Source: Candidatus Aerophobota bacterium
GTDB lineage: Bacteria > Aerophobota > Aerophobia > Aerophobales > B47-G16
Length of the DNA stretch: 14,334 bases
Reading direction: 5' to 3'
NCBI GenBank assembly: GCA_003648815.1
Contig: QMPZ01000027.1
Span: 1 to 14,334, forward strand
Part shown: positions 13,063 to 14,334 of the stretch, piece by piece
Numbering within the stretch: position 1 is the stretch's first letter
Layout of the letters: every line of letters starts with the position of its first letter
Notes under the pieces: model-generated
Databases searched by the model: none
Seen by the model: the letters and a program-made list of their open reading frames with translations, nothing else
Told to the model about the DNA's origin: nothing
Program-made: the position numbers and the translations under genes

Positions 13063-14334
13063 CTATCCCTTGATCACTCCTAAGGGTCGGAGCTTCGCCA
13101 CCCGCCGGGAAAGTCCCGCCTTTTCCACTATCCTTACCACCTGGTCTATGTCCTTATAAGCGTCCGGCATCTCCTCGGCTATGGTTCCCTTTCCCTTAGC
13201 CATAATGAGAATACCCTTATCCTCGAGCTCTCTTTCCACTGCCCTTCCCTTGGCTGCCTTTTTAGCTTTAGAACGGCTCATCACTCTTCCTGCTCCATGA
13301 CAGGTGCTTCCCCAGGTCTCTTTCATAGCTAAGTCCGTTCCTACCATAACATAGGAGTTGGTGCCCATATCTCCGGGTACGAGAACTGGTTGACCTACCG
13401 ACTGGTAGACCCCGGGCAGGAGGGGATGATGGGCAGGAAAGGCACGGGTGGCTCCTTTGCGATGAACGAAGAGCGTTCTTTTTTCTCCATTTACGAGGTG
13501 TTCCTCGAACTTGCCAATGTTATGACACATATCATATACCAGCTCCATCCCCAGTTCCTTAGGGGATAACCTTAGCGCCTTCTGGAAGGTCTCCCTTAGC
13601 CAGTACGTCATTATCTGTCGATTGGCCCAGGCATAGTTGGCTGCGCAGGCCATTGCCGCAAAATAATCCTTTCCTTCTGCAGAGGATATGGGAGCGCAGG
13701 AGAGCTGCCTGTCGGGCAGGGAGATGTGGTATTTTTCAACTGTTCGCCTCATCCTTGCCAGGTAATCATCGCAGATTTGATAGCCCAGGCCCCGGGAGCC
13801 AGAGTGTATAAGTACGGCAATTTGACCTTCTTCCAACCCAAAGACACTCGCTACATCCGGCAGGTAAATTTTTTCCACCAGGTCAATCTCTAAGAAGTGA
13901 TTGCCCGAGCCAAGTGTTCCCAGCTGATCCTTTCCTCTCCTCAGGGCTCGCTCGCTTACCTTTTCAGGGTCTGCTCCCTGCATTGTTCCGTATTCCTCTG
14001 TCCTTTCTATGTCATCTTCTGTTCCGTAGCCGTTTTTTACGGCCCATTTTGCTCCATCCCTTAACACCTTCTTCAGCTCGTGGAAGGTCAAATTAAGGGA
14101 AGAGGTGCCTCCCACCCCACAGGGAATATTATTAAATAAGGCTGCCAGAAGAATTTTCATCTTATCCTGGATATCAGGCAGGGTAAGGTTAGTTCTTATA
14201 AGCCTGACGCCGCAGTTTATATCATAGCCGATTCCACCAGGAGAGATTACCCCTCCTTTTTCAGGGTCAGTGGCAGCTACCCCTCCCACACAGAAACCGT
14301 AGCCCCAGTGCATATCAGGCATAGCTAAGGAGTA
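13063..14334 (-). CDS. rtcB: RtcB-family RNA ligase, 5' end outside window
   Basis: RtcB is a GTP- and Mn-dependent ligase that joins RNA 2',3'-cyclic phosphate or 3'-phosphate ends to 5'-OH ends in tRNA splicing or RNA repair. The frame is open to the window edge: four codons (YSLA) precede the first visible ATG at 14322, and family members continue with about 50-60 further residues, so this is a partial gene of 423 codons plus stop, and ATG 14322 is not the likely start. In order the protein shows AMPDMHWGYGF, the ISPGGIGYDINCGVRL segment (14211-14228 encodes YDINCG, with the metal Cys), LGTLGSGNHFLEI, IHSGSRGLGYQI and YDMCHNIGKFEEH, each with a metal-site His. CHGAGRVMSR (coded at about 13284-13301) holds the His that becomes guanylylated. 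The C-terminus ends in AKLRPLGVIKG as usual. The gene converges on cimA with only 22 nt between stops. No archease gene is visible. Confidence 0.96.
   Translation of the reverse strand, partial: YSLAMPDMHWGYGFCVGGVAATDPEKGGVISPGGIGYDINCGVRLIRTNLTLPDIQDKMKILLAALFNNIPCGVGGTSSLNLTFHELKKVLRDGAKWAVKNGYGTEDDIERTEEYGTMQGADPEKVSERALRRGKDQLGTLGSGNHFLEIDLVEKIYLPDVASVFGLEEGQIAVLIHSGSRGLGYQICDDYLARMRRTVEKYHISLPDRQLSCAPISSAEGKDYFAAMACAANYAWANRQIMTYWLRETFQKALRLSPKELGMELVYDMCHNIGKFEEHLVNGEKRTLFVHRKGATRAFPAHHPLLPGVYQSVGQPVLVPGDMGTNSYVMVGTDLAMKETWGSTCHGAGRVMSRSKAKKAAKGRAVERELEDKGILIMAKGKGTIAEEMPDAYKDIDQVVRIVEKAGLSRRVAKLRPLGVIKG

Noticed and set aside
14320..14322. ATG at 14322 as the true rtcB start
   Set aside because: The frame stays open to the window edge and the residue context (LAMPDMHWGYG) is internal in RtcB proteins, so the gene is cut by the window rather than short.

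Overview
The window looks like chromosomal DNA from a Gram-negative, probably anaerobic bacterium. It carries lipid A genes (lpxD, and an lpxC-fabZ fusion), a Skp/OmpH-type periplasmic chaperone and RseP, all of which imply an outer membrane. It also carries a ferredoxin-type 2-oxoacid oxidoreductase subunit, which points to anaerobic metabolism. Arg codons are mostly AGA/AGG, and GC content is in the mid-40s by eye. The fused LpxC-FabZ suggests a Bacteroidota/Chlorobi-type arrangement or one of the uncultured phyla that share the fusion. I cannot name the phylum from sequence alone.

Layout. Positions 1-220 are non-coding. They hold a REP-like dyad element flanked by two near-identical 19-bp direct repeats, followed by a plausible sigma70-type promoter. 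From 221 to 13040 eleven genes run on the + strand with gaps of at most 59 nt and several overlaps, so they probably form one long operon or a few overlapping ones. The first block is phoH, a short PgpH-type HD phosphodiesterase, and ybeY (RNA metabolism and c-di-AMP turnover). The second is skp/ompH, lpxD and lpxC-fabZ (outer-membrane biogenesis). The third is uppS, cdsA, dxr and rseP (isoprenoid carrier lipid, phospholipid precursor and the envelope-stress protease, in a widely conserved order). The fourth is vorB, leuD and cimA (2-oxoacid oxidation and the citramalate route to isoleucine). From 13063 to the window edge an RtcB RNA ligase gene, cut off at its 5' end, runs convergently on the - strand.

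How they work together. FabZ makes the unsaturated acyl-ACP that, after reduction, feeds both phospholipid and lipid A acylation. LpxC and LpxD perform the second and third steps of lipid A synthesis. Dxr and UppS act early and late in the path to undecaprenyl diphosphate. CdsA makes CDP-diacylglycerol. Skp and RseP handle outer-membrane protein traffic and its stress response. CimA and LeuD take pyruvate and acetyl-CoA towards 2-oxobutanoate and isoleucine, and VorB belongs to an enzyme acting on branched 2-oxoacids.

I found no convincing undescribed multi-gene system. The points worth a second look are the PgpH homologue without its extracytoplasmic sensor domain, a YbeY whose third zinc-ligand His is Asp, a Dxr with Gln at a conserved active-site His, a VorB alpha subunit without its partner subunits, and the structured repeat region upstream of phoH.
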